From NCBI RefSeq assembly GCF_029937855.1, contig NZ_JAPYPC010000027.1, forward strand, positions 1 to 60,745: a DNA stretch of 60,745 nt. Reading direction: 5' to 3'. The notes below the pieces were generated by a model that worked only from the letters and a program-made list of their open reading frames with translations, did not search any database and was not told the origin of the DNA. Made by a program: the position numbers and the translations under genes. Shown here piece by piece: positions 17,099 through 25,605 of this stretch (its first letter is position 1; each line of letters starts with the position of its first letter). The stretch is from Christiangramia sp. GTDB lineage: Bacteria; Bacteroidota; Bacteroidia; Flavobacteriales; Flavobacteriaceae.

Positions 17099-20000
17099 AT
17101 GATTAATAAGATAATCGCATTTTCCATTAATAATAAATTTATTATTGGGCTACTTACCTTAGCGCTTATAGGAATGGGTATTTGGTCCATGTCCACCGTA
17201 AACCTGGGATCGGTACCAGATATTACTAACAATCAGGTTCAGGTGATCACCCAGTCACCAAATCTTGCCACTGAAGATATTGAACAGTTTGTAACCTATC
17301 CCGTTGAACTTTCGATGGGTAATTTACCTGGGGTTACGGAAATACGATCTGTTTCCCGATTTGGCCTTTCCGTGGTTACAATTGTTTTTGAGGACGATAT
17401 GGGCATTTACAAACCCCGTCAACTGGTTCAGGAAAAACTAAACGAAGTCAGGGACCAAATACCTGAAAAATTTGGAAGTCCCGCTATGGGACCCATTACT
17501 ACAGGCTTGGGTGAGATTTATCAATATACGATAAAGCCACAAAAAGAGTATGACACTGTTTATTCCCCTACGGAATTGCGTACCATCCAGGATTGGATCG
17601 TAAAGCGTCAAATGACCCTCGTCGAAGGTGTAGTAGAGGTAAATTCATTTGGGGGCTCTATAAAACAATATGAAATTGCCATTAATCCCGAAAAACTGAA
17701 TGCGTTAAACGTTTCTATTTCCCAAGTCTTCGATGCCCTGCAAAAAAATAATGTTAATACAGGCGGTGCATATATAGAAAAAAATAATATGGCCAATTTT
17801 ATCCGTGGTGAGGGTTTAATCAGGTCACTAGATGATATAAAATCTATTGTTATCAAGAATGAAAATGGAGTGCCTGTAACAATTGGAGATGCAGCTGAAG
17901 AGGTCCAGTTTGGTAGCCAGGTACGCTATGGTGCTTTTACCCAGGATGGCCGTGAAGCTGTTGGCGGTATGGTGCTCATGTTGAAAGGTGCAAATCCTAA
18001 TAAAGTAATTGCAAATGTTCAGGATCGTATGGAGACGGTAGAACAATCTTTGCCTGAAGGTTTATCAATAGAACCCTTCCTTGACAGAAGTGTTTTAATT
18101 GAAAGAACTACGAGTACCGTGACCCAGAATCTTCTGGAAGGTGCTTTAATCGTGATTTTTGCCCTGGTGATACTATTAGGTAGCTTAAGAGGTGGACTTA
18201 TAACCGCTACGACCATTCCTTTATCACTTCTTTTTGCTTTTATATTAATGAAGCAATTTAATGTCTGGGCCAATCTAATGAGTTTGGGAGCTATTGACTT
18301 TGGAATTATTATAGACGGTGCTGTGATCATCATTGAGGGTACGGTATATGAAATACAAAAACGGATGCGTTCCGGCAAAATAAAATTTAATAAGGCTAAA
18401 ATGGATGAAGTAGCCTATGATGCCGGAAGTACGATGATGGGTTCGGCCTTTTTTGGACAAATTATCATTCTTATCGTATTTGCGCCCATTCTTTTTCTTA
18501 CGGGGGTAGAAGGGAAAATGTTTCGGCCAATGGCATTTACTTTTGGTTTTGCTATGATAGGTGCTATTTTCTTATGCCTTACCTATGTCCCTATGATGTC
18601 TGCTTTATTTATGAAACCAATTCAGAATAAAAAGAACTGGTTTGGAAAGTTTGAACGCTGGCTGGAAAAAGTTAGTGATAAAATTATTGGAGGGATTCAA
18701 AAAGGATACATGCCTTTATTAAAAGGAGCTTTAAGATTGAAGTTTATAGTATTGGGGTCTGCGGTTGTCTTACTTATAGTAGCCGGTTTTATCTTTTCCA
18801 GAATGGGAGGGGAATTTGTCCCTCAACTTGATGAAGGGGATATCGCCATGCAGGCTTTAATAAGACCTGGAAGTGGTTTGAGTGAAGCAATTGATGTTTC
18901 CACAAAAATAGAAGATATCCTTCTTGAGAATTTCCCGGAAGTAGAAACCGCCGTAGCGAGGATTGGGGTTGCCGATATCCCTACTGATCCAATGCCTATG
19001 GATATTGCCGATATGTTTATTGTATTAGAGAAGGATATGGATAATTGGACTTCGGCAAGTTCTAAAGAGGAATTGATAGAAAAGATCAAAGAGAAACTTA
19101 ATGAAGAACTTACGGGAGTCAACCTGGTTTTTAGCCAGCCTGTAGAGCTTCGTTTTAATGAACTGCTTACCGGGGTCAGGGAAGATGTTGCGGTAAAATT
19201 ATATGGTGAAGATTTAGACCTTCTTGCTGAAAAAGCTGATAAAATGGCTGAAATAATACAGACTATACCGGGCGTAGGAGATGTGAACCCTGAACGAACA
19301 TCTGGTCTTCCACAAATGACGGTGCGGTTTAATCGTAAAAAAATTGCGCAATATGGATTGGACATTGAAAAGATTAACGATTATATAAGTGCAGCTTTTG
19401 CCGGAGGAACGGCCGGAGTGATCTTTGAAGGGGAAAAGCGGTTTGATATGGTTATACGTTTTGATGAGGCGCACCGCCAAAGCATTGATGATTTACGTAC
19501 CCTCTATATAGATCTGCCGGATGGAACCCAGGTTCCGATTAAGGAAGTAGCTGATATTAGTTATGTACCGGGTCCTATGCAAATTTCCAGGGATAACACC
19601 TTTAGAAGAACCTATGTGGGAGTTAATGCCCGCGGGAGGGATGTGGAATCTGTGGTAAATGACATCCAGCAAAAATTGGATGAAGAGTTAGATTTACCTC
19701 CAGGATATTACATTACTTATGGTGGGGAGTTTGAAAACCTTCAAAGAGCAAAAGGGCGTTTACAAATAGTAGTGCCCATCGCTCTATTTCTGATATTCGT
19801 GCTTCTGTACTTTGCACTCCAATCTTTTTCCCAATCAATTATGATCTATATAGCCATTCCACTGGCGGCTATTGGAGGAATATTTGCTCTTTGGTTAAGA
19901 GATATGCCGTTTAGTATTTCAGCTGGTGTAGGCTTCATTGTATTGTTTGGGGTTGCCGTTTTAAACGGGCTGGTGCTTATTAACAGGTTTAATTCCTTAA

Positions 20001-21532
20001 AAGAAGAAGGGGTAACCAGTATAAAAGATAGAATTTTTACAGGAACCAAAGAACGAATACGACCTATTATGTTAACAGCAACAACAGATATTTTTGGATT
20101 TCTGCCGATGGCTTTTTCATCGTCAGCAGGAGCTGAAGTACAACGACCCCTTGCTACGGTTGTTATTGGAGGCATGCTTACAGCTACCTTACTTACTCTG
20201 GTTGTTCTTCCTGTCCTTTATACATTTGTAGAGAAGAGACGAGAGAAAAAGGAACAGAACAAGCTTGGTTCTTCCAATTCACGATCTTTAGCCACAATTT
20301 TGATAATTGGATTGATGTTAGGCGGAACCTTTTCCGTAAATGCACAATCTGATGAAATGTCATCGGAAAATCCAATACAGGATTCTTTACAAACTATTAG
20401 TTTGGAAGAGGCTAAAGAAATGGCAATCCAAAACTTTCCACAATTAAAAGCTGCCCAACTTGAAATTGAAAGTGAGGAAGTATTGCGTAAAACCGCTTAT
20501 GATTTTGGGAATACCCAAATCTTTACAGGAAAAGAAGAGGTAGGAAATGGTTCTGATGGGATCTATACCCAAATTGGTGTTCAACAACAAGGCATAGATG
20601 TTTTTGGAATAGCTCCCCGTTTGAAATTACAGAAAGAAAGGGTGGCACTTGCTGAAAATGCCTTAGAGCTATCTACTATTGAAATTGAACGTGAAGTAAG
20701 CAGGGCCTGGACATCTGTTTATACAACTAAAAAGGCGTATCAGGTATATAGAAAAATGGATTCAATTTTTGAAGATATTGAAAGGGCTGCAAGAATCCGG
20801 TATGAGACAGAAGCTACCTCTAAACTGGAATATCTTGCTACCTCCAACCAGGCGAACGAGGTTAAAATACAGCTGGAACAGTCATACCGAAATTACCTGA
20901 AATCAATACAGCGTTTAAACCTATGGTTTGTTAGTGATACGATTTATGATGTACCAGATTTGCCTGTTGAAACTTTAGACAAACCTTTAAACTTTCTGGT
21001 AGAGTCGCTTGAAAATCATCCGTTGCTACAGGTTTCGGAACAAAGGATAGATGTTGCCAAAGCGGTTACCAGAGAACGAAAATCTGAATTTTTGCCCAAA
21101 TTTCAGGGTCAGTACGGTAGGCAGGAAATAGCCGGGCAATCGGGTTTCTTCCAATATCAAATAGGAATTCAAATTCCGTTATTCTTTGGGCCTGAATTAG
21201 GCCGTACTCAGGAAGCAAAAGTGAATCGAAAGATTGCAGAGCAAAATTTTTACCAGGATAAACTCGAATTGGAAACCGCCTATAAAAATATGCGGGAAGA
21301 ATTCATCAAATGGAGAAATTCATGGAATTATTATAAGGATGAAGCGCTTCCCTTGGCTAAAGAGCAACAAGATGGATCAGTGCTGGCCTTTAAGGAAGGC
21401 GCTATCGATTATGTGACATTTCTCCAAAATATAAGAGATGCCATTAGAATCGAGGTAAATGCCTGGAGTGCTTTTAACGATTATCTCGACAGCCGTTACC
21501 AACTGGAATATTACCTTAAGAATTCAAATTAA
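17099..21532 (+). CDS. cusA: CusA/CzcA heavy-metal RND pump fused to a TolC-like outer-membrane factor
   Basis: 1477 residues. Residues 1 to about 1045 form a heavy-metal RND transporter: helix 1 at the N-terminus, two large periplasmic loops, and DFGIIIDGAVIIIEGTV in the central helix bundle with the conserved Asp residues. After a charged linker comes a hydrophobic, signal-like helix (LATILIIGLMLGGTFSVNAQ, about 1060-1080), and then about 400 residues of outer-membrane efflux protein (TISLEEAKEMAIQNFPQLKAAQLEIES, long coiled-coil helices). This is CusA and CusC in one reading frame, a form known in Bacteroidota. The linker helix looks like the old CusC signal peptide. CusB follows after 22 bases. 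It exports Cu(I)/Ag(I) or Zn/Co/Cd across the envelope. Confidence 0.93.
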   Translation: MINKIIAFSINNKFIIGLLTLALIGMGIWSMSTVNLGSVPDITNNQVQVITQSPNLATEDIEQFVTYPVELSMGNLPGVTEIRSVSRFGLSVVTIVFEDDMGIYKPRQLVQEKLNEVRDQIPEKFGSPAMGPITTGLGEIYQYTIKPQKEYDTVYSPTELRTIQDWIVKRQMTLVEGVVEVNSFGGSIKQYEIAINPEKLNALNVSISQVFDALQKNNVNTGGAYIEKNNMANFIRGEGLIRSLDDIKSIVIKNENGVPVTIGDAAEEVQFGSQVRYGAFTQDGREAVGGMVLMLKGANPNKVIANVQDRMETVEQSLPEGLSIEPFLDRSVLIERTTSTVTQNLLEGALIVIFALVILLGSLRGGLITATTIPLSLLFAFILMKQFNVWANLMSLGAIDFGIIIDGAVIIIEGTVYEIQKRMRSGKIKFNKAKMDEVAYDAGSTMMGSAFFGQIIILIVFAPILFLTGVEGKMFRPMAFTFGFAMIGAIFLCLTYVPMMSALFMKPIQNKKNWFGKFERWLEKVSDKIIGGIQKGYMPLLKGALRLKFIVLGSAVVLLIVAGFIFSRMGGEFVPQLDEGDIAMQALIRPGSGLSEAIDVSTKIEDILLENFPEVETAVARIGVADIPTDPMPMDIADMFIVLEKDMDNWTSASSKEELIEKIKEKLNEELTGVNLVFSQPVELRFNELLTGVREDVAVKLYGEDLDLLAEKADKMAEIIQTIPGVGDVNPERTSGLPQMTVRFNRKKIAQYGLDIEKINDYISAAFAGGTAGVIFEGEKRFDMVIRFDEAHRQSIDDLRTLYIDLPDGTQVPIKEVADISYVPGPMQISRDNTFRRTYVGVNARGRDVESVVNDIQQKLDEELDLPPGYYITYGGEFENLQRAKGRLQIVVPIALFLIFVLLYFALQSFSQSIMIYIAIPLAAIGGIFALWLRDMPFSISAGVGFIVLFGVAVLNGLVLINRFNSLKEEGVTSIKDRIFTGTKERIRPIMLTATTDIFGFLPMAFSSSAGAEVQRPLATVVIGGMLTATLLTLVVLPVLYTFVEKRREKKEQNKLGSSNSRSLATILIIGLMLGGTFSVNAQSDEMSSENPIQDSLQTISLEEAKEMAIQNFPQLKAAQLEIESEEVLRKTAYDFGNTQIFTGKEEVGNGSDGIYTQIGVQQQGIDVFGIAPRLKLQKERVALAENALELSTIEIEREVSRAWTSVYTTKKAYQVYRKMDSIFEDIERAARIRYETEATSKLEYLATSNQANEVKIQLEQSYRNYLKSIQRLNLWFVSDTIYDVPDLPVETLDKPLNFLVESLENHPLLQVSEQRIDVAKAVTRERKSEFLPKFQGQYGRQEIAGQSGFFQYQIGIQIPLFFGPELGRTQEAKVNRKIAEQNFYQDKLELETAYKNMREEFIKWRNSWNYYKDEALPLAKEQQDGSVLAFKEGAIDYVTFLQNIRDAIRIEVNAWSAFNDYLDSRYQLEYYLKNSN

Positions 21533-21554
21533 AAATTAAAATAAGAAAATCGAT

Positions 21555-22793
21555 ATGAATACAAGATCAATAAATATTCTAATGCTTGCCTTAACGCTCA
21601 GCATATTCTTTGGATGTAAAGAAAATCCTGCGGCAGGGGAAGATGCTTCCAGTGAAACTGCAACTACTAATACCGAAGAAGGTGAAAATCACGGTGAGGA
21701 AGGAGATGAAGAAGAAGGAGGGATGCGTTCGGTACATCTTTCAGAAATGAAATTCAATAGTCTGGGGATTAAAGTAGATACCTTGCCTAAAAAAGCTTTG
21801 TCCGGTATTGTGGAAGCCAATGGCCAGTTAGAAGTGCCGCCACAATATGAAGCTACCGTTACGGCAATTTTAGGCGGTAATATAACTTCTATAAAGGTTA
21901 TTGAGGGGGATAAGGTAAATAAAGGTCAGGTGTTGGCTTATCTTTCTCACCCAAATTTAACCAGAATGCAGTCTGATTATATTAATGCATATAGTAGGAT
22001 GCAATTTTTGGAAAAGGAATTTGAAAGACAGAAACGTTTATATGAAGCAGAGGTAGGATCTGGAAAATCTTTTCAACAAACCCAATCAGATTACCAGTCT
22101 GTACAAGGTGAAGTGCGGGGGTATGAATCACAGTTACGGCAGTTAAACCTAAATGCTTCCCAGGTTAGAGACGGTGAATTATATGAATATATTCCGGTAG
22201 TAAGCCCAATTGGAGGTTATATTGAAAAAGTACTGGTACAGGTAGGACAATATGTAGACCCTCAGACCAGTATGTTTATGGTAGTTGATAATGAACATGT
22301 GCATGCCGATCTAATGGTTTTTGAAAAAGATATTTATAAGGTGAAAGAAGGCCAAAAGATTGCGTTTACACTGGAATCGGTTCCAGGCAGTAATTTAACC
22401 GGGGAAATTTATTCAGTGGGGAAACAATTTGAACAAAACCCCAAAGCGGTACATGTGCATGCAGAAATCGATAATAAAGAAGATTTTCTAATTCCGGGGA
22501 TGTATATAAACGGAAAAATCAGGACCGGTGAAGAAGCTGTTCCTGCCTTACCGGAAGAAGCAATAATTGAAGAAGAAGGAAATCCCTACATCTTTACGGC
22601 CCAAAAACACCAGGAAGATGGTGAAACCGAATGGGAATTGAAACCAGTGCAGGTTAGAACGGGAATAAATGAAGATGGTTGGGTTGAAATTAAACTGCTG
22701 GAGCCTCTGCCTGAAGGTACGTTGGTTGCCTATAATAATGCCTATTATCTGGTTTCTGAAATGCAGAAAAGCCAGACTTCCCATGGTCATTAA
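21555..22793 (+). CDS. cusB: CusB-type membrane fusion protein (periplasmic adaptor)
   Basis: 412 residues. A lipoprotein signal (IFFGC, Cys21) is followed by a Glu/Thr-rich linker with one His. Adaptor domains follow in order: barrel-sandwich half (VEANGQLEVPPQYEATVTAI, IEGDKVNKGQVLAYLSHPNL), a helical hairpin (about 130-200), the second lipoyl half (VVSPIGGYIEKVLVQVGQYV), and beta-barrel and membrane-proximal domains. The end is HGH. HlyD/CusB adaptors link the RND pump to the outer-membrane channel, here the C-terminal part of the same pump polypeptide. There is no separate cusC nearby, consistent with the fusion. Confidence 0.9.
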   Translation: MNTRSINILMLALTLSIFFGCKENPAAGEDASSETATTNTEEGENHGEEGDEEEGGMRSVHLSEMKFNSLGIKVDTLPKKALSGIVEANGQLEVPPQYEATVTAILGGNITSIKVIEGDKVNKGQVLAYLSHPNLTRMQSDYINAYSRMQFLEKEFERQKRLYEAEVGSGKSFQQTQSDYQSVQGEVRGYESQLRQLNLNASQVRDGELYEYIPVVSPIGGYIEKVLVQVGQYVDPQTSMFMVVDNEHVHADLMVFEKDIYKVKEGQKIAFTLESVPGSNLTGEIYSVGKQFEQNPKAVHVHAEIDNKEDFLIPGMYINGKIRTGEEAVPALPEEAIIEEEGNPYIFTAQKHQEDGETEWELKPVQVRTGINEDGWVEIKLLEPLPEGTLVAYNNAYYLVSEMQKSQTSHGH

Positions 22794-22809
22794 ATTAAAA
22801 AAATTAGAT

Positions 22810-22863
22810 GGATGGACTCTCTGTTAAATGTTTGTCTTAATTAAAATTCCAGAGGGTTCATCC
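22810..22863 (+). promoter_or_regulatory. Long-stem hairpin between cusB and the PII-like gene
   Basis: The arm at 22810-22823 (GATGGACTCTCTG with one G before it) pairs with 22850-22863 (CAGAGGGTTCATC plus C) over about 14 pairs, two of them G-U, with a 26-base loop. No T-run follows, so it is more likely an mRNA-processing or translation-control element than a terminator. Confidence 0.45.
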
Positions 22864-22889
22864 TTAATACTAAAATTAATATTACAGCA

Positions 22890-23228
22890 ATGAAAGAAAT
22901 AAAAGCATTTATAAAACCGAAACGAGTTCAAAAAGTGATAGAATCCCTTAGTGAAAGTGGATTCAAAAGTATGACGCTTTCCCAGGGGGAAGGTACCGGG
23001 GCTTTTAAAGCAAAAGGCGCATCACCTTCTTTAGATTTCCGTGTAACAGACAGTCCGGTTGTAAAGTTAGAACTGGTATGTCAAAACGAAGAAGCACAAT
23101 CAGCAATAGATATTATCCTTGAGAATGCAAAAACAACTGAACCCGGTGACGGAATAATTTATCTTTCCGATATTGAAGATGCCTTCCAGATAAAAACCGG
23201 GGAATCCATAAAGCGTTACGACCCCTAA
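22890..23228 (+). CDS. PII-like signalling protein of the metal-efflux group
   Basis: 112 residues with the ferredoxin-like PII pattern: MKEIKAFIKPKRVQKVIESL at the start and PGDGIIYLSDIEDAFQIKTGE near the end. The T-loop region (about 35-52) is short and lacks the Tyr uridylylated in GlnB. Nitrogen-type PII genes pair with amtB or glnA; this one follows cusAB and precedes a Fur-family gene, as in the PII-NG group described next to heavy-metal efflux pumps. It may sense a nucleotide or metal and adjust the pump, but no partner is proven. Confidence 0.8.
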   Translation: MKEIKAFIKPKRVQKVIESLSESGFKSMTLSQGEGTGAFKAKGASPSLDFRVTDSPVVKLELVCQNEEAQSAIDIILENAKTTEPGDGIIYLSDIEDAFQIKTGESIKRYDP

Positions 23229-23243
23229 ATACTTTTATAGCAA

Positions 23244-23666
23244 ATGGAAAAAATAGTAAAAAAGTTGGAAAGCAAAGGCATCCGCCCTACGGCAATGCGC
23301 TTGATGACCTATAGACGGCTGGCACAACTGAATGTGGCCGTTAGCTTAGGCGACCTTGGAAAGGATTTCGAAAGCTCGGAAAGGAGTACGCTTTTCCGTA
23401 CTATGAAGACATTTGAAGAAAAAGGAATCGTGCATCAAATTGAGGATGGCACCGGCATCATTAAATATGCCCTGTGCGAAGACAATTGTGAATGTGAGGT
23501 GGGAAACGACCTTCACTTACATTTTCATTGCAATAGTTGCGGGGAAACCGTGTGCCTTACAGAGCACAAAATCCCTCAGATAAACCTGCCCGAAGGCTAT
23601 GTGGCAGAGGATATCAATCTGGTGGCCAAGGGAGTCTGTGAGAAATGTAGCAATGACTTGGATTAA
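23244..23666 (+). CDS. Fur-family metalloregulator, first copy
   Basis: 140 residues. Winged helix (GIRPTAMRLMTYRRLAQLN, SSERSTLFRTMKTFEEKGIVHQIEDG), then a metal-binding half with HLHLHFHC-like ligands (DLHLHFHCNSCGETVCL) and a final CEKC that can form the structural Cys4 zinc site with NSCGE. Fur, Zur and PerR types cannot be told apart by eye. It lies 15 bases behind the PII-like gene, so it is probably co-transcribed with the efflux operon and may repress it through the palindrome at 16596. The second copy at 30623-31051 shares the layout. Confidence 0.88.
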   Translation: MEKIVKKLESKGIRPTAMRLMTYRRLAQLNVAVSLGDLGKDFESSERSTLFRTMKTFEEKGIVHQIEDGTGIIKYALCEDNCECEVGNDLHLHFHCNSCGETVCLTEHKIPQINLPEGYVAEDINLVAKGVCEKCSNDLD

Positions 23667-23692
23667 GTTTTTTGATTTAAAAAATTGGAACA

Positions 23693-24052
23693 ATGATGAA
23701 AATTTATAAGAAAGAAAGCAAGGTATATATGGTAGCTCAAAATAGATTGGATGCTACCGATTATGACAATTTGATATCTCAATTAAAAAACCATATACAG
23801 TCAAACCATAAAGTGTACTGGTATATTGAAATGGAAAATTTTGAGGGGTGGACCGCAAGTGCGTATTGGGAGGGCATTGAACTGAAACTTCCGAATGAAG
23901 AACGCGTTAAAAAGGTTGCATTGGTGGGAAATACAAAATGGCAAGAGCAATTTACGGAAGTTTTGATACCCTTTACAAGGGCACATATTAAATGCTTTAG
24001 CCCTGAAGAAAAAGATTTGGCCAAGGAATGGATGGAGAAAGGAAATCATTAA
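23693..24052 (+). CDS. SpoIIAA-like (STAS-fold) protein, copy 1
   Basis: 119 residues, no signal. The pattern VYWYIEMENFEGWTASAYWEGIELKL, then KKVALVGNTKWQEQFTEVLIPFTRAHIKCF and AKEWME, is that of SpoIIAA-like proteins (STAS-fold relatives that lack the anti-sigma partner). They are common in stress loci and of unproven function. It is followed by a SHOCT protein. Bases 23834 to about 24255 are repeated at 25080 to about 25510, and a distinct paralogue is at 38252-38608. Confidence 0.8.
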   Translation: MMKIYKKESKVYMVAQNRLDATDYDNLISQLKNHIQSNHKVYWYIEMENFEGWTASAYWEGIELKLPNEERVKKVALVGNTKWQEQFTEVLIPFTRAHIKCFSPEEKDLAKEWMEKGNH

Positions 24053-24072
24053 AAAAGTTAAATAGAAAGATT

Positions 24073-24324
24073 ATGATGGACAACTGGAATTTTGGGGGAA
24101 TGCACTGGATATGGTGGGGACTTTGGATAATTCTTATCTTTTGGATATTTTTAATTCCTTACCCCACCCCTGGACAAAAACGGAAAAAAGACGGAGCAAT
24201 GGAAATTCTAAGGGAGCGTTTTGCACGGGGCGAAATAAGCGAGGAAGAATATAAACACCGGGTAAATATTCTTCAAAATAAAAATGAACCAAAGGACCAG
24301 AAAAAAATTAGGCAGGAAAAATAA
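24073..24324 (+). CDS. SHOCT-domain small membrane protein
   Basis: 83 residues from the ATG at 24073, which fits the duplicate copy better than the upstream in-frame ATG at 24028. A Trp-rich membrane helix (MHWIWWGLWIILIFWIFLI, about 9-27) is followed by PTPGQ and a SHOCT segment (MEILRERFARGEISEEEYKHRVNIL). Its TAA overlaps the next ATG by one base, so the pair is coupled. The pairing SpoIIAA-like plus SHOCT is repeated downstream. Confidence 0.75.
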   Translation: MMDNWNFGGMHWIWWGLWIILIFWIFLIPYPTPGQKRKKDGAMEILRERFARGEISEEEYKHRVNILQNKNEPKDQKKIRQEK

Positions 24325-24866
24325 TGGGAAAAGGACAACTAACTATATTTTTTTTAATGCTGGCTCCTATCCTGCATACCCAAACTATATACAGTACACG
24401 GGAGGGGCATATCCTTATAAAAGCTAATATAGATGGCAAGGCATTTAAGGCGGAAAGCCATCAACTTTCCATGTTTTTTGATTACACAAGTAAAGAAATT
24501 ACGGGTTCCATAAATTTGAGAACTATAGACACAAATAATCCACAGCTAGCCACCTATCTTAAAAGTACTCAAGCACCTATATGGATAAGATTTACCGGGA
24601 AGGTCCCGGTTGAGGATTTCCTTTTGCGCCCACATGAACCAATTGATTTTAATTGGTTGGTAACGATCAGGCTTCCTAATAAAGAAGTGCAAAACTACTT
24701 TAAAGCGACATTGACCCACATCCCCCAAGGTCCTACATTTTCCTGTCTTTTAAGTGCCGGTGGATTTATAGAGAAAACTATAAGCCCAAGCTTAAATCAA
24801 GTGGTTCCTGGACTTGAAGGATCCATAGAAATAAAATTTGCCCAGCTTATTTTAAAGAAAGAGTGA
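24324..24866 (+). CDS. Exported YceI-like protein (tentative)
   Basis: 180 residues. A short signal peptide (residues 1-19, ending APILHTQ) is followed by a beta-rich domain (HILIKANIDGKAFKAESHQL, SGSINLRTIDTNNP region, PNKEVQNYFKATLTHI, EGSIEIKFAQLIL) laid out like the YceI lipocalin-like barrel. The key motifs are weak, so the family call is tentative. A periplasmic location is likely. The gene lies between the two SpoIIAA/SHOCT copies. Confidence 0.5.
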   Translation: MGKGQLTIFFLMLAPILHTQTIYSTREGHILIKANIDGKAFKAESHQLSMFFDYTSKEITGSINLRTIDTNNPQLATYLKSTQAPIWIRFTGKVPVEDFLLRPHEPIDFNWLVTIRLPNKEVQNYFKATLTHIPQGPTFSCLLSAGGFIEKTISPSLNQVVPGLEGSIEIKFAQLILKKE

Positions 24867-25079
24867 ATGCCATTTAATTCAAAATAACATAGAAAGATGA
24901 AAAAGTATAAATAGAATCCCATCCTCTTCCAGTAGTGCCTTATTAAAATAGCGCTGGGGAGATGTAATAAGTGTAAATAAAATATCCTCCTGCCGTACAA
25001 AATTTGTACCGCAATTAGGGAGATAGATGTGATATATAAATATTTCCGTCTTATCATTTTTCGCTTATTACTAATAATG

Positions 25080-25510
25080 TAAAATTTTGAGGGGTGGACC
25101 GCAAGTGCGTATTGGAAGGGCATTGAACTGAAACTTCCGAACGAAGAACGCGTTAAAAAGGTTGCATTGGTGGGAAATACAAAATGGAAGGAACAGTTTA
25201 CGGAAGTTTTGATACCCTTTACAAAGGCACATATTAAATTCTTTAGCCCTGAAGAAAAAGATTTGGCCAAGGAATGGATGGAGAAAGGAAATCATTAAAA
25301 AAGTTAAATAAATTTAAACAGAAAGATTATGATGGACGACTGATATTTTGGGGGAATGCACTGGATATGGTGGGGGCTTTGGATAATCCTTATCTTTTGG
25401 ATATTCTTAATTCCTTACCCCACGCCGGGACAAAACAGACGGAAAGATAAGGCTATGGAAGCCCTGAGAGATCGATACGCCCGGGACGAGATAAGCGATG
25501 AGGAATTTGA
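25080..25510 (+). repeat. Second copy of the SpoIIAA-SHOCT segment
   Basis: From AAAATTTTGAGGGGTGG at 25080, the DNA closely matches 23834 to about 24255, allowing a 10-base insertion after AAAAAAGTTAAATA. The copy has lost the 5' half of the SpoIIAA-like gene and carries a nonsense change near the start of the SHOCT gene. The 24324-24866 gene lies between the copies, so this is a spaced tandem duplication that has begun to decay. Confidence 0.85.
25083..25298 (+). pseudogene. Truncated SpoIIAA-like gene (duplicate)
   Basis: 72 codons in frame (NFEGWTASAYWKGIELKLPN to EKGNH), nearly identical to the C-terminal part of the 23693-24052 protein. There is no start codon: the sequence joins unrelated AT-rich DNA at 25080, directly behind an in-frame TAA. 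It is presumably not translated. Confidence 0.85.
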
Positions 25511-25547
25511 ACAAAAGAAGAAAGTCCTTCAGGATAAGAAGAAGTAG
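25356..25547 (+). CDS. SHOCT-domain protein, shortened duplicate
   Basis: 63 residues from an internal ATG (MHWIWWGLWIILIFWIFLIP). The ancestral start at 25329 is followed by ATG GAC GAC TGA, so codon 5 is now a stop where the other copy reads Asn-Trp-Asn. Restarting at 25356 would keep the whole membrane helix and the SHOCT part (MEALRDRYARDEISDEEFEQKKKVL), and the remaining differences are mostly conservative. It may be functional or newly broken. Confidence 0.55.
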   Translation: MHWIWWGLWIILIFWIFLIPYPTPGQNRRKDKAMEALRDRYARDEISDEEFEQKKKVLQDKKK

Positions 25548-25605
25548 TTATAAGGCCACAGGTATCGAAGCCGATGGCACCTATGGCATATAAAAGAAGG
25601 TAAAA

